64,000 nucleotides of DNA from an uncultured Bacteroides sp. (GTDB lineage: Bacteria > Bacteroidota > Bacteroidia > Bacteroidales > Bacteroidaceae), in NCBI GenBank assembly GCA_900766005.1, contig CAAFTU010000054.1, positions 1 through 64,000 on the forward strand, in the 5' to 3' direction. Positions 57,415 to 64,000 of this stretch are shown one piece after another. Made by a program: the position numbers and the translations under genes. Below the pieces are notes generated by a model. The model made no database searches, had not been told where the DNA came from, and saw nothing but the letters and a program-made list of their open reading frames with translations. Every line of letters starts with the position of its first letter. Positions within the stretch are counted from its first letter, which is position 1.

Positions 57415-58154
57415 TACCTAAAGTGATACATTATTGCTGGTTGAGTGGCGACCCGTTTCCCAGTAATATAAAAGCCTGCATGGATTCATGGAAGAAGGTG
57501 ATGCCCGACTATGAATGGAAAGTGTGGAATACCGAGAATTTTGATGTCAATTCCGTGCCTTATGTGCGCGAAGCTTTCGAAAAGAGGAAATGGGCTTTTG
57601 CAGCCGATTATATCCGCATGTATGCGCTTTATACCGAAGGCGGTATATATTTGGATTCGGATGTGAAGATCCTTAAGCCTTTTGATGATTTTTTGTCGTA
57701 TTCCTTTTTTTCAAGTTTGGAATACCATCCCTCACAAATAGAAAAATGTGGTGTGCGTGATTTAATCAATGAGGAAGGGATCCGCATTAAAGATGAATAT
57801 GTATCCGGTATACAGATTCAGGCAGCAGTGATGGGAGCCGAGGCGGGCAATCCGTTTGTAAAAGAAGTGCTCGACTGGTATGCCGGTGAGCATTTCCTAA
57901 AGGAGGATGGCAGTATACGGACCGATCTGCTTTCTCCGCAAATTTATGCGCGTATTGCGGAAAAATATGGTTTTCGCTATTTGGATAAAGAACAGAATTT
58001 GGATGGTAATATGAAGATCTTCCCTTCTGAAATTTTTGCCGGAAACAAACACGAGCGTACTTCTCGTTCGTATGCCGTGCATTTATGTGCTCACAGTTGG
58101 CATCCTTCCTTTAAGGAGAAAATGGGCAAGTTTTTTCACCGCCTGTTCGGTTGA
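57411..58154 (+). CDS. GT32-type glycosyltransferase with DxD
   Basis: 247 residues. IPKVIHYCWLSGDPFP begins GT32/Gly_transf_sug proteins. WAFAADYIRMYALYTEGGIYLDSDVKI carries the conserved aspartate of the A-x-x-x-D-x-x-R helix and the DSD metal site. VHLCAHSWHPSF near the C-terminus supplies the metal-binding His. It is likely a cytoplasmic capsular or lipopolysaccharide sugar transferase, translationally coupled with the kinase-like gene (4-base overlap), and followed by a bidirectional terminator. Confidence 0.9.
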   Translation: MIPKVIHYCWLSGDPFPSNIKACMDSWKKVMPDYEWKVWNTENFDVNSVPYVREAFEKRKWAFAADYIRMYALYTEGGIYLDSDVKILKPFDDFLSYSFFSSLEYHPSQIEKCGVRDLINEEGIRIKDEYVSGIQIQAAVMGAEAGNPFVKEVLDWYAGEHFLKEDGSIRTDLLSPQIYARIAEKYGFRYLDKEQNLDGNMKIFPSEIFAGNKHERTSRSYAVHLCAHSWHPSFKEKMGKFFHRLFG

Positions 58155-58216
58155 GCCCCTTTGCCGGTTGAGAGGCTCTTGCCATTGTTTCAGACTGGAG
58201 TTTTCAACGGAATAGC

Positions 58217-58267
58217 ACCAAGCCGTTTGGTTCGTTTGTTCTAGCCGAACGGCTTGGTTTCTTTTTT
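58217..58267. terminator. bidirectional terminator between GT32 and fcl
   Basis: ACCAAGCCGTTTGG pairs with CCGAACGGCTTGGT (58217-58230/58245-58258, one G-T pair), followed by TTCTTTTTTT. Both convergent genes end against it. Confidence 0.85.
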
Positions 58268-59481
58268 TATTTAATGGTGCTTTTATACCATTGATACAGC
58301 TTTTCTACTCCTTCGTCAATTTCTACTTTATGTGTCCAACCCAGAGAATGAAGTTTGGATACATCAATTAACTTACGCATGGTGCCGTTGGGCTTGCTCG
58401 TGTCCCAGTTGATTTCACCTTCAAAGCCGATTGATTTCACCACCTTTTCGGCCAGTTCTTTGATCGGAAGTTCTTTCCCGGTGCCGACGTTGATATGACA
58501 ATTGCGTATTTCGCCTAAAGAAGGAATGGCTCCCCCTCGTCCTTCCGAATTATTGCGGTCTACTGCCCCGTCTGTTTTCACGCCATAGAACGTGCTTGAG
58601 TATTTTTCTATGCCGATGATATCACTGAAATTCACATTGAGCAGTATATGTACAGAGGCATCTGCCATGTCTTCGCTCCACAGAAACTCACGCAGCGGAC
58701 TGCCGTCTCCCCAAAGTGTTACTTTGTTGTTTTCAATTCCATAGAAAGACAATGCTTTGCGGATTCGTTCCTCAGGCTCATTGCCATCTACATTCTTTTC
58801 GCCGATTTTTTCAGCAAGGGCAGCTGGCGGATTGATAGGACGCTTGTTCATATCTCTGCGAATCGCTTCCCAATTGCCATCGTGAATCAGTTTTGCTAAA
58901 TAGATCTTGCGCATCATGGCCGGCAACACGTGGCTGTTTTCCAGATGAAAATTATCGTTCGGGCCATACAGATTGGTAGGCATCACTGCAATGTAGTTTG
59001 TGCCGTATTGTAAGTTATAGCTCTCACACATTTTCAGACCTGCAATTTTAGCAATGGCATATTCTTCGTTGGTGTATTCCAGGGGGGAAGTGAGCAGGGC
59101 GTCTTCTCTCATCGGCTGCGGAGCGTTTTTGGGATAAATGCAGGTGGAGCCGAGAAACAGCAGTTTCTTGACCCCATGCAAGTAGGATTGCTCAATCACA
59201 TTGCATTGCATTTTCATGTTTTGCATGATAAAATCAGCACGATATAAATTGTTGGCCATGATGCCTCCCACAAAGGCCGCAGCCAATACGACAGCCTCTG
59301 GTTTCTCTTCGTCAAAGAAGCGGGTCACAGCTTCCTGGTTTGTTAAATCCAGCTCTTTATGGCTTCTGCCAATAAGATGATGGTATCCTCTGGCTTTCAG
59401 ATTGTTCCAGATAGCTGAGCCTACTAGGCCGTTGTGTCCGGCTATGTATATTTTGCTTTCTTTCGATAAACTCCTATTCAT
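58267..59481 (-). CDS. fcl: GDP-L-fucose synthase, long form
   Basis: 404 residues, about 80 longer than E. coli WcaG. The short-chain dehydrogenase core is clear: IYIAGHNGLVGSAIW, LLFLGSTCIYP and YAIAK (Tyr-x3-Lys). Extra segments occur at about 205-245 (EAIRRDMNKRPINPPAALAE and on) and about 290-325 (SSTFYGVKTDGAVDRNNSEG and on), neither interrupting a core motif. The longer form is usual in Bacteroides as I recall. It converts the keto-intermediate from Gmd to GDP-L-fucose by epimerisation and NADPH reduction. Last gene of a manC-gmd-fcl operon supplying fucose for surface glycans. Confidence 0.95.
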   Translation of the reverse strand: MNRSLSKESKIYIAGHNGLVGSAIWNNLKARGYHHLIGRSHKELDLTNQEAVTRFFDEEKPEAVVLAAAFVGGIMANNLYRADFIMQNMKMQCNVIEQSYLHGVKKLLFLGSTCIYPKNAPQPMREDALLTSPLEYTNEEYAIAKIAGLKMCESYNLQYGTNYIAVMPTNLYGPNDNFHLENSHVLPAMMRKIYLAKLIHDGNWEAIRRDMNKRPINPPAALAEKIGEKNVDGNEPEERIRKALSFYGIENNKVTLWGDGSPLREFLWSEDMADASVHILLNVNFSDIIGIEKYSSTFYGVKTDGAVDRNNSEGRGGAIPSLGEIRNCHINVGTGKELPIKELAEKVVKSIGFEGEINWDTSKPNGTMRKLIDVSKLHSLGWTHKVEIDEGVEKLYQWYKSTIK

Positions 59482-59497
59482 GACGTTGCAAATTCTT

Positions 59498-60610
59498 TTA
59501 TTTCACAATTCCCTTTTCCAAGTACTCGGCCAAGTTCATTCGCACTTTGGCTGCCGCTCCTTCTGATGCCACTTTGGCCATGTCATGGTCCACCATAATT
59601 TTCACCAGTTCTTCGAAAGTGGTTTTGTTGGGATCCCAGCCAAGTTTGGCTTTTGCTTTCGTGGGGTCTCCCCAAAGGTTCACTACGTCGGTCGGCCGGT
59701 AGAAATCAGGTGAAACTTCAATGAGCACTTTGCCTATCAGGTTCTCAGGTCCGGATACACAAATACCCTTTTCATTCTCTTCTTTTCCTTCCCATTTTAA
59801 TTCGATACCCGCATAGTGGAAGGCCAGCTGGGCAAATTCGCGTACACTGTGTTGCACACCGGTAGCTATGACGAAGTCTTCGGGCTTTTTAGCCTGCAGA
59901 ATGAGCCACATGCATTCCACATAGTCTTTGGCATATCCCCAGTCGCGGAGTGAATCCAGGTTTCCAAGATACAGTTTATCTTGCAGTCCTTGTGCGATGC
60001 GTGCTGCTGCCAGCGTGATTTTACGGGTTACAAACGTTTCTCCTCTTCGCTCCGATTCGTGGTTGAAGAGAATACCGTTGCAGCAGAACATTCCATAGGC
60101 ATCCCGGTACTCTTTCATGATCCAAAAACCATATAGTTTGGCTACAGCATACGGGCTGAAAGGATGGAAGGGCGTATTTTCATTTTGGGGAACTTCTTCT
60201 ACTTTGCCATATAGTTCAGACGTGGAAGCCTGGTAGATTTTGCATGTCTGAATCATGCCCAGTTTGCGCACCGCTTCAATGATGCGTAGTACGCCCACTG
60301 CATCTACATCGGCCGTAAACTCGGGAGAATCAAACGACACCTGCACATGGCTCTGTGCGGCCAGATTATAGATTTCTGTAGGTCGCACCTCTGCTATGAC
60401 TCCTACGATGCTCATCGAGTCACCCATGTCTGCATAGTGTAAATGAAAGTGTGGCTTGCCTTCCAAATGAGCGATGCGTTCACGATAGTCCACTGAAGAA
60501 CGGCGAATGATACCATGTACATCATATCCTTTTTCCAGCAGTAATTCTGCCAAATAAGAACCATCTTGTCCTGTAACGCCCGTAATGAGGGCAATGTTCT
60601 GTTTTCCCAT
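59498..60610 (-). CDS. gmd: GDP-mannose 4,6-dehydratase
   Basis: 370 residues, the usual length. NAD(P) binding is GVTGQDGSYLAELLL. The catalytic Thr and Glu are in STSELYGKVEEVPQ and Tyr-x3-Lys in YAVAKLYGFW. FNHESERRGETFVTRKIT is a strong family signature. It converts GDP-mannose to GDP-4-keto-6-deoxymannose, the substrate of the Fcl protein encoded 16 bases downstream. manC lies 27 bases upstream on the same strand. Confidence 0.97.
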   Translation of the reverse strand: MGKQNIALITGVTGQDGSYLAELLLEKGYDVHGIIRRSSVDYRERIAHLEGKPHFHLHYADMGDSMSIVGVIAEVRPTEIYNLAAQSHVQVSFDSPEFTADVDAVGVLRIIEAVRKLGMIQTCKIYQASTSELYGKVEEVPQNENTPFHPFSPYAVAKLYGFWIMKEYRDAYGMFCCNGILFNHESERRGETFVTRKITLAAARIAQGLQDKLYLGNLDSLRDWGYAKDYVECMWLILQAKKPEDFVIATGVQHSVREFAQLAFHYAGIELKWEGKEENEKGICVSGPENLIGKVLIEVSPDFYRPTDVVNLWGDPTKAKAKLGWDPNKTTFEELVKIMVDHDMAKVASEGAAAKVRMNLAEYLEKGIVK

Positions 60611-60637
60611 AATTATATTAATAGTATATCAAATAAA

Positions 60638-61990
60638 TTAATCTTTTTTCCATTCATAATTAAGGCGTTCAATGTCTTCCTCAATGAGGGGATGACCGTT
60701 TTGAACTTCAATCAAAGTCAGCCGGGTAATGGCCTTTAAGGCATGCTTGTGTCCAAGAGGAACGATAAACGTATCTCCAGCTTTTACGTGCTGCTCTACT
60801 CCGTCCAGCACTACCACACCTTCTCCTTCTACGAAAGTCCATACTTCCGACCGGTGGCGATGAATCTGATACGATATGCTTCTTCCCGGCAGAATGGTAA
60901 TGCTTTTGGTGAGTGAGTGGTGTCCGTCTTCATAGTGTGAATCATCAATCACCCGGTACGTGCCCCATCGGCGTTCTTCATACATCGGGCGAGGAGTCAG
61001 GTACTCCACCGCTTTCTTGATGTCCTCCGAATACTGCTTGGCACACACAAAAATGCCGTCCGGACTGGCGGCAACCACGGCATTTGTCAGTCCGTCCACA
61101 TAGAGCGGCAGTTGAAGTTCGTTGATCACATGGGTGTTCTCGCAGTGAGTGCCCAGTTTCACATTGCCGATGGTGGGCTGGTGAAGCTCGTCGGTCAATG
61201 TATTCCATGTGCCCAAATCTTTCCACTGTCCATTGAACGGGAGGACAGCCACCGATTCTGCTTTTTCAGCTACTTCGTAGTCGAATGAAATTTTGGGTAA
61301 TTCGGTATAGCGGGCACGTGTGTTTTCAAAACTGTCGCTCTGTATGTACTTGCGTATGATTTGCATCATATATCCCAAGCGGAAAGCAAACACACCGCCG
61401 TTCCAAAAGGCTCCTTCTTTCAGCAGCTCTTCTGCATACGATACCTCGGGTTTTTCAACAAACCGTGATACCATTTGGAAGCCGTTGTTTTCTTCTTCCT
61501 TCTGTGAAGGAACGACATAACCGTATTTGGCCGATGGGTACGTAGGCCGAATCCCCATCAACACTAAATCGGCTACGTTTTGTTTTACACATGCTGCCAT
61601 CTGTGCAATGACTTGGAAGTAGCCTATCTCTGTGTAGGGGTCACACGGCATAATCACTACCACTTCGTCATCGTTGCATTCTTTTTTGAATTTCAGAAAG
61701 CTGGATGCCAAAGCAATGGCCGGAAAGGTATCCCGGCGTTCCGGTTCAGTCACGACCGAAATGCTGTCACCCAATTGGTTGGTAATAATGTCCAGCTGGC
61801 TGGCATTGGTGGCCAGTGTTATGTTTTCAGTCAGACCGACTTTACGAATTTGTCTGACAACTCGTTGCACCATAGATTCCATCTTCCCGTCTTCTGCTTC
61901 AAGAAGAGGCAGAAACTGTTTGCTACGGGCATTATTGCTTAACGGCCACAGGCGTTTACCTGAACCTCCTGATAATAAAACTAATTGCAT
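60638..61990 (-). CDS. manC: mannose-1-phosphate guanylyltransferase with C-terminal cupin
   Basis: 450 residues. The nucleotidyltransferase domain (1-330) has LLSGGSGKRLWPLSNNARSK, VMPCDPY with the metal Asp, and FVEKPEVSYAEELL. The type II phosphomannose isomerase cupin follows (about 340-450: GRSISYQIHRHRSEVWTFVE with the metal histidines). It makes GDP-mannose, feeding gmd and fcl. It is the first gene of the operon as read here. No exact TAnnTTTG box was found in the 117 bases before it, so it may be read from the GT4 gene promoter at 63271-63278. Confidence 0.94.
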   Translation of the reverse strand: MQLVLLSGGSGKRLWPLSNNARSKQFLPLLEAEDGKMESMVQRVVRQIRKVGLTENITLATNASQLDIITNQLGDSISVVTEPERRDTFPAIALASSFLKFKKECNDDEVVVIMPCDPYTEIGYFQVIAQMAACVKQNVADLVLMGIRPTYPSAKYGYVVPSQKEEENNGFQMVSRFVEKPEVSYAEELLKEGAFWNGGVFAFRLGYMMQIIRKYIQSDSFENTRARYTELPKISFDYEVAEKAESVAVLPFNGQWKDLGTWNTLTDELHQPTIGNVKLGTHCENTHVINELQLPLYVDGLTNAVVAASPDGIFVCAKQYSEDIKKAVEYLTPRPMYEERRWGTYRVIDDSHYEDGHHSLTKSITILPGRSISYQIHRHRSEVWTFVEGEGVVVLDGVEQHVKAGDTFIVPLGHKHALKAITRLTLIEVQNGHPLIEEDIERLNYEWKKD

Positions 61991-62107
61991 TTTAAATCAA
62001 ACTGTAGGTATACAATGTTTTACATATTAATATCATTTGCAATATTCGTAAAAAAACTGAATATATGCAAGTAAGTTCCTTTGAAGAGTGCTTTCGTTCG
62101 GGCTGTT

Positions 62108-63250
62108 TTATTTATCCGCACACAGCTCTTTGTACACCTTCATCATTTCGTCTGCAATGACTTTTTCGTCGAACCGCTTGACGTATTCACGGCTTTTGTC
62201 GACCATCTCCTGAGCCAGTTCAGGCGATTGGAGCACCCGGTTGATGCAGGAAGCCAGTTCGCTTTCATCATTCGGATGGATATAGAGGGAATCCGGACCG
62301 CCGGCTTCCTCCAGGCAGGAGCCTGTAGCTGCAATGACAGGTACTCCCGAATGAATGGCCTCGATGATGGGAATGCCAAATCCTTCGAAAAACGAAGGAT
62401 AAACAAACACGCTGGCCAGCTGATAGAAGACGGGCAGCTCCTGGAAAGAAATCTGATGCAGCAGCTGCACCCGGTGTTCAAGTCCCTCCTGCCGGATGTA
62501 TGCTTCTATTTGCCGGGTATAGTCGGTCCGTTTGCCGATAGCAACGAACCCCACCTCTTCGGGCACTTCCTTCAATGCCTTGACGATGAGCAGAGCGTTT
62601 TTTCGGCTTTCAATGCTTCCCACATTGAGAATGAAACGATGGGGCAGGTGATACTGTGTCCGGATGTGTTCTTTCATTTCCTGACTTGCCGGTTGGGCAA
62701 ATACCGGGTGACAGCTTTGATACACCACACGGATCTTCCGCTCATCAATGCCCCAGAAATCAATCAGGTCGCGTTTGGTCATTTCGCTGATTGCCACCAC
62801 CCGGTCGGCATGTTCACAAGCCTTCCTGTATTTATAAGTATAGATGTGGCGGTCGATCCACGAGTAAAACTCGGGATAACGCAAGAATATAAGGTCGTGC
62901 ATTGTGACAACGCTTTTCGTGTGGCATTGCCTGATTGACAACGGAAGTTCGTTGCTGAGACCGTGGAAGAGAACCGGAGGCTCCCGGTTGATTTCTTTCT
63001 GAATGCCCCAGACTCTCCATAGGCTGCGCAGTTTTTTCCATGCCCAAGAAGTCGGGAAAACCATTTTAACGTTTTCCTGTTGCAGCAGATGCGTCATTCG
63101 TTTGTTCTCTTGGGCTTTGGGTGCATAAATCACATACGTGTTGTCTTTGTAATACTTGCTCAGCACTTCGATAATAAAGCGGCTGTAGTTGCCCAGCCCG
63201 GTGTTGTTCTGTATGGCTCTTTTCCCGTCAAAACCTATATTCATGCGCAT
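62108..63250 (-). CDS. GT4 family glycosyltransferase (mannosyltransferase-like)
   Basis: 380 residues, GT-B fold. MRMNIGFDGKRAIQNNTGLGNYSRF is typical of Bacteroides GT4 mannosyl/fucosyl-type transferases. HRFILNVGSIESRKNALLIVKAL is the interdomain strand, and the donor-site E-x7-E motif is EGFGIPIIEAIHSGVPVIAA. Either of the first two Met codons could start the protein. It lies upstream of manC-gmd-fcl on the same strand and has an exact promoter box. GDP-mannose or GDP-fucose is a plausible donor, given the neighbours (inference). Confidence 0.92.
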   Translation of the reverse strand: MRMNIGFDGKRAIQNNTGLGNYSRFIIEVLSKYYKDNTYVIYAPKAQENKRMTHLLQQENVKMVFPTSWAWKKLRSLWRVWGIQKEINREPPVLFHGLSNELPLSIRQCHTKSVVTMHDLIFLRYPEFYSWIDRHIYTYKYRKACEHADRVVAISEMTKRDLIDFWGIDERKIRVVYQSCHPVFAQPASQEMKEHIRTQYHLPHRFILNVGSIESRKNALLIVKALKEVPEEVGFVAIGKRTDYTRQIEAYIRQEGLEHRVQLLHQISFQELPVFYQLASVFVYPSFFEGFGIPIIEAIHSGVPVIAATGSCLEEAGGPDSLYIHPNDESELASCINRVLQSPELAQEMVDKSREYVKRFDEKVIADEMMKVYKELCADK

Positions 63251-63270
63251 ATTCCATTAAAATGATAGGA

Positions 63271-63278
63271 CAAATGTA
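63271..63278 (-). promoter_or_regulatory. -7 promoter box for the GT4-manC-gmd-fcl genes
   Basis: The minus strand reads TACATTTG, an exact TAnnTTTG, 20 bases before the GT4 ATG. Confidence 0.6.
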
Positions 63279-63321
63279 GTAAAAATAACCCGAAATTGTC
63301 TGTCGCCAAGGGTATTTTGCA

Positions 63322-63329
63322 TATCTTTG
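63322..63329 (+). promoter_or_regulatory. -7 promoter box for glf
   Basis: TATCTTTG matches TAnnTTTG exactly, 29 bases before the ATG at 63359. Confidence 0.6.
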
Positions 63330-63358
63330 TAAGTATCTAATGGGTTAAGTGCTTGCAT

Positions 63359-64000
63359 ATGAAACAAAAATATGACTATTTGATAGTAGGTGCCGGTCTG
63401 TACGGAGCGGTGTTTGCTTACCAAATGCGTCAGGCAGGATATACTTGTCTGGTGGTTGATAAACGTTCTCATCGCGGAGGAAATGTGTATTGTGAGGAAA
63501 TAGACGGTATACGGGTACACAAGTATGGTGCTCATATCTTTCATACAGACAATCAGCAGGTGTGGGAGTTTGTCAACCGGTTCGTGTCCTTCAACCGCTA
63601 CACCAACTCGCCGTTGGCTTGCTATGAGGACAAGTTCTACAATCTGCCGTTTAATATGAATACTTTTGCACAGCTCTGGGGGGTAAGGACTCCGGCTGAG
63701 GCAAAGGCTAAAATTGCCGAACAGCGTCGGGCCTACGATGCTATCACCGAGCCGGCCAACCTGGAAGAACAAGCATTGAAACTTTGCGGTGCCGATATCT
63801 ATACCCGTTTAATCAAAGGATACACCGAGAAGCAATGGGGGCGTTCGGCCAAGGAATTGCCTGCTTTTATCATCAAGCGGATTCCTTTCCGTTTCATTTA
63901 TGACAACAACTATTTCAATGATGCTTATCAGGGCATTCCCCGGGGCGGTTACAATGTGCTGATTGATGCGTTGCTCGAAGGGGTGGAGGTGCGTCTGGAT
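63359..64000 (+). CDS. glf: UDP-galactopyranose mutase (partial, runs off the window)
   Basis: 214 residues are visible from ATG 63359 to the window edge, still in frame. LIVGAGLYGAVFA (8-20) is the FAD dinucleotide-binding loop, and HRGGNVY follows in the usual place. KYGAHIFHTDNQQVWEFVN and GYTEKQWG are Glf signatures, the latter carrying an active-site region of the family. The enzyme interconverts UDP-galactopyranose and UDP-galactofuranose with reduced FAD for surface polysaccharides. Divergent from the GT4 gene, with back-to-back promoter boxes 43 bases apart. Confidence 0.95.
   Translation, partial: MKQKYDYLIVGAGLYGAVFAYQMRQAGYTCLVVDKRSHRGGNVYCEEIDGIRVHKYGAHIFHTDNQQVWEFVNRFVSFNRYTNSPLACYEDKFYNLPFNMNTFAQLWGVRTPAEAKAKIAEQRRAYDAITEPANLEEQALKLCGADIYTRLIKGYTEKQWGRSAKELPAFIIKRIPFRFIYDNNYFNDAYQGIPRGGYNVLIDALLEGVEVRLD

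Noticed and set aside
1..64000. tRNA, rRNA, riboswitch or phage genes
   Set aside because: I looked for the CCA-end/T-loop patterns of tRNAs, rRNA segments and common riboswitch cores in the intergenic gaps and for phage structural or integrase proteins, and saw none; a covariance-model scan would be decisive.

Overview
The window reads as a chromosome segment of a gut Bacteroidales (Bacteroides or Phocaeicola type). The evidence is a SusC/SusD pair, a hybrid two-component system (HTCS) regulator, an acpP-fabF-rnc block next to pfkA, repeated use of the Bacteroides -7 box TAnnTTTG, and family-typical proteins (DUF4254, DUF3108, GH3, long-form GDP-fucose synthase). All identifications come from reading motifs and translations; no database was searched.

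Layout. 1-1967: end of a SusC gene and a SusD gene. 2141-27367: an AT-rich accessory island holding a ribosomal peptide (RiPP) system of the 'GG-Bacteroidales' type. Its minus-strand core runs radical SAM/SPASM maturase, pseudo-radical-SAM partner, short LanC-like protein, GT4 glycosyltransferase, then two tandem copies of a beta-propeller lipoprotein plus a 65-residue double-glycine precursor. Beside it lie a GT2-LanC fusion, a methyltransferase-like protein, two further glycosyltransferase-like genes, an adaptor/RND/TolC/RND efflux operon, and a C39 peptidase ABC exporter with its HlyD adaptor. 27611-30237: an Rpn/PD-(D/E)XK nuclease gene, a 152-bp copy of the HTCS 3' end, four 23-bp tandem repeats and a DUF4143-type ATPase gene. 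30238-43296: the HTCS, a lipoprotein/DUF3108 pair, a broken thioesterase gene, and a GH88-sulfatase-PL8 operon for chondroitin/dermatan sulfate. 43429-64000: housekeeping genes (cysS, HAD phosphatase, mnmA, GH3, pfkA, rnc-fabF-acpP, purN, pdxB), then surface-glycan genes (DUF4254, GT9, GT2, lipopolysaccharide-kinase-like, GT32-like, manC-gmd-fcl for GDP-fucose, GT4, start of glf).

How it works together (inference). The peptide island looks like a complete make-modify-export unit. The precursors have identical leaders ending in GG and divergent cores beginning VNCCICGCG. The maturase and its catalytically degenerate partner would modify the core, and several glycosyltransferases and LanC-like proteins could decorate or hold it. 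The C39 ABC exporter would cut after GG and pass the product out with HlyD and the TolC-like channel. One propeller lipoprotein accompanies each precursor and could be a cognate receptor, chaperone or immunity factor.

The island appears to lie inside a glycosaminoglycan utilisation locus. The SusD terminator hairpin and a near-identical hairpin next to the HTCS 3' end form 47-bp direct repeats about 26.5 kb apart, suggesting that susCD and the HTCS/enzyme genes were once neighbours.
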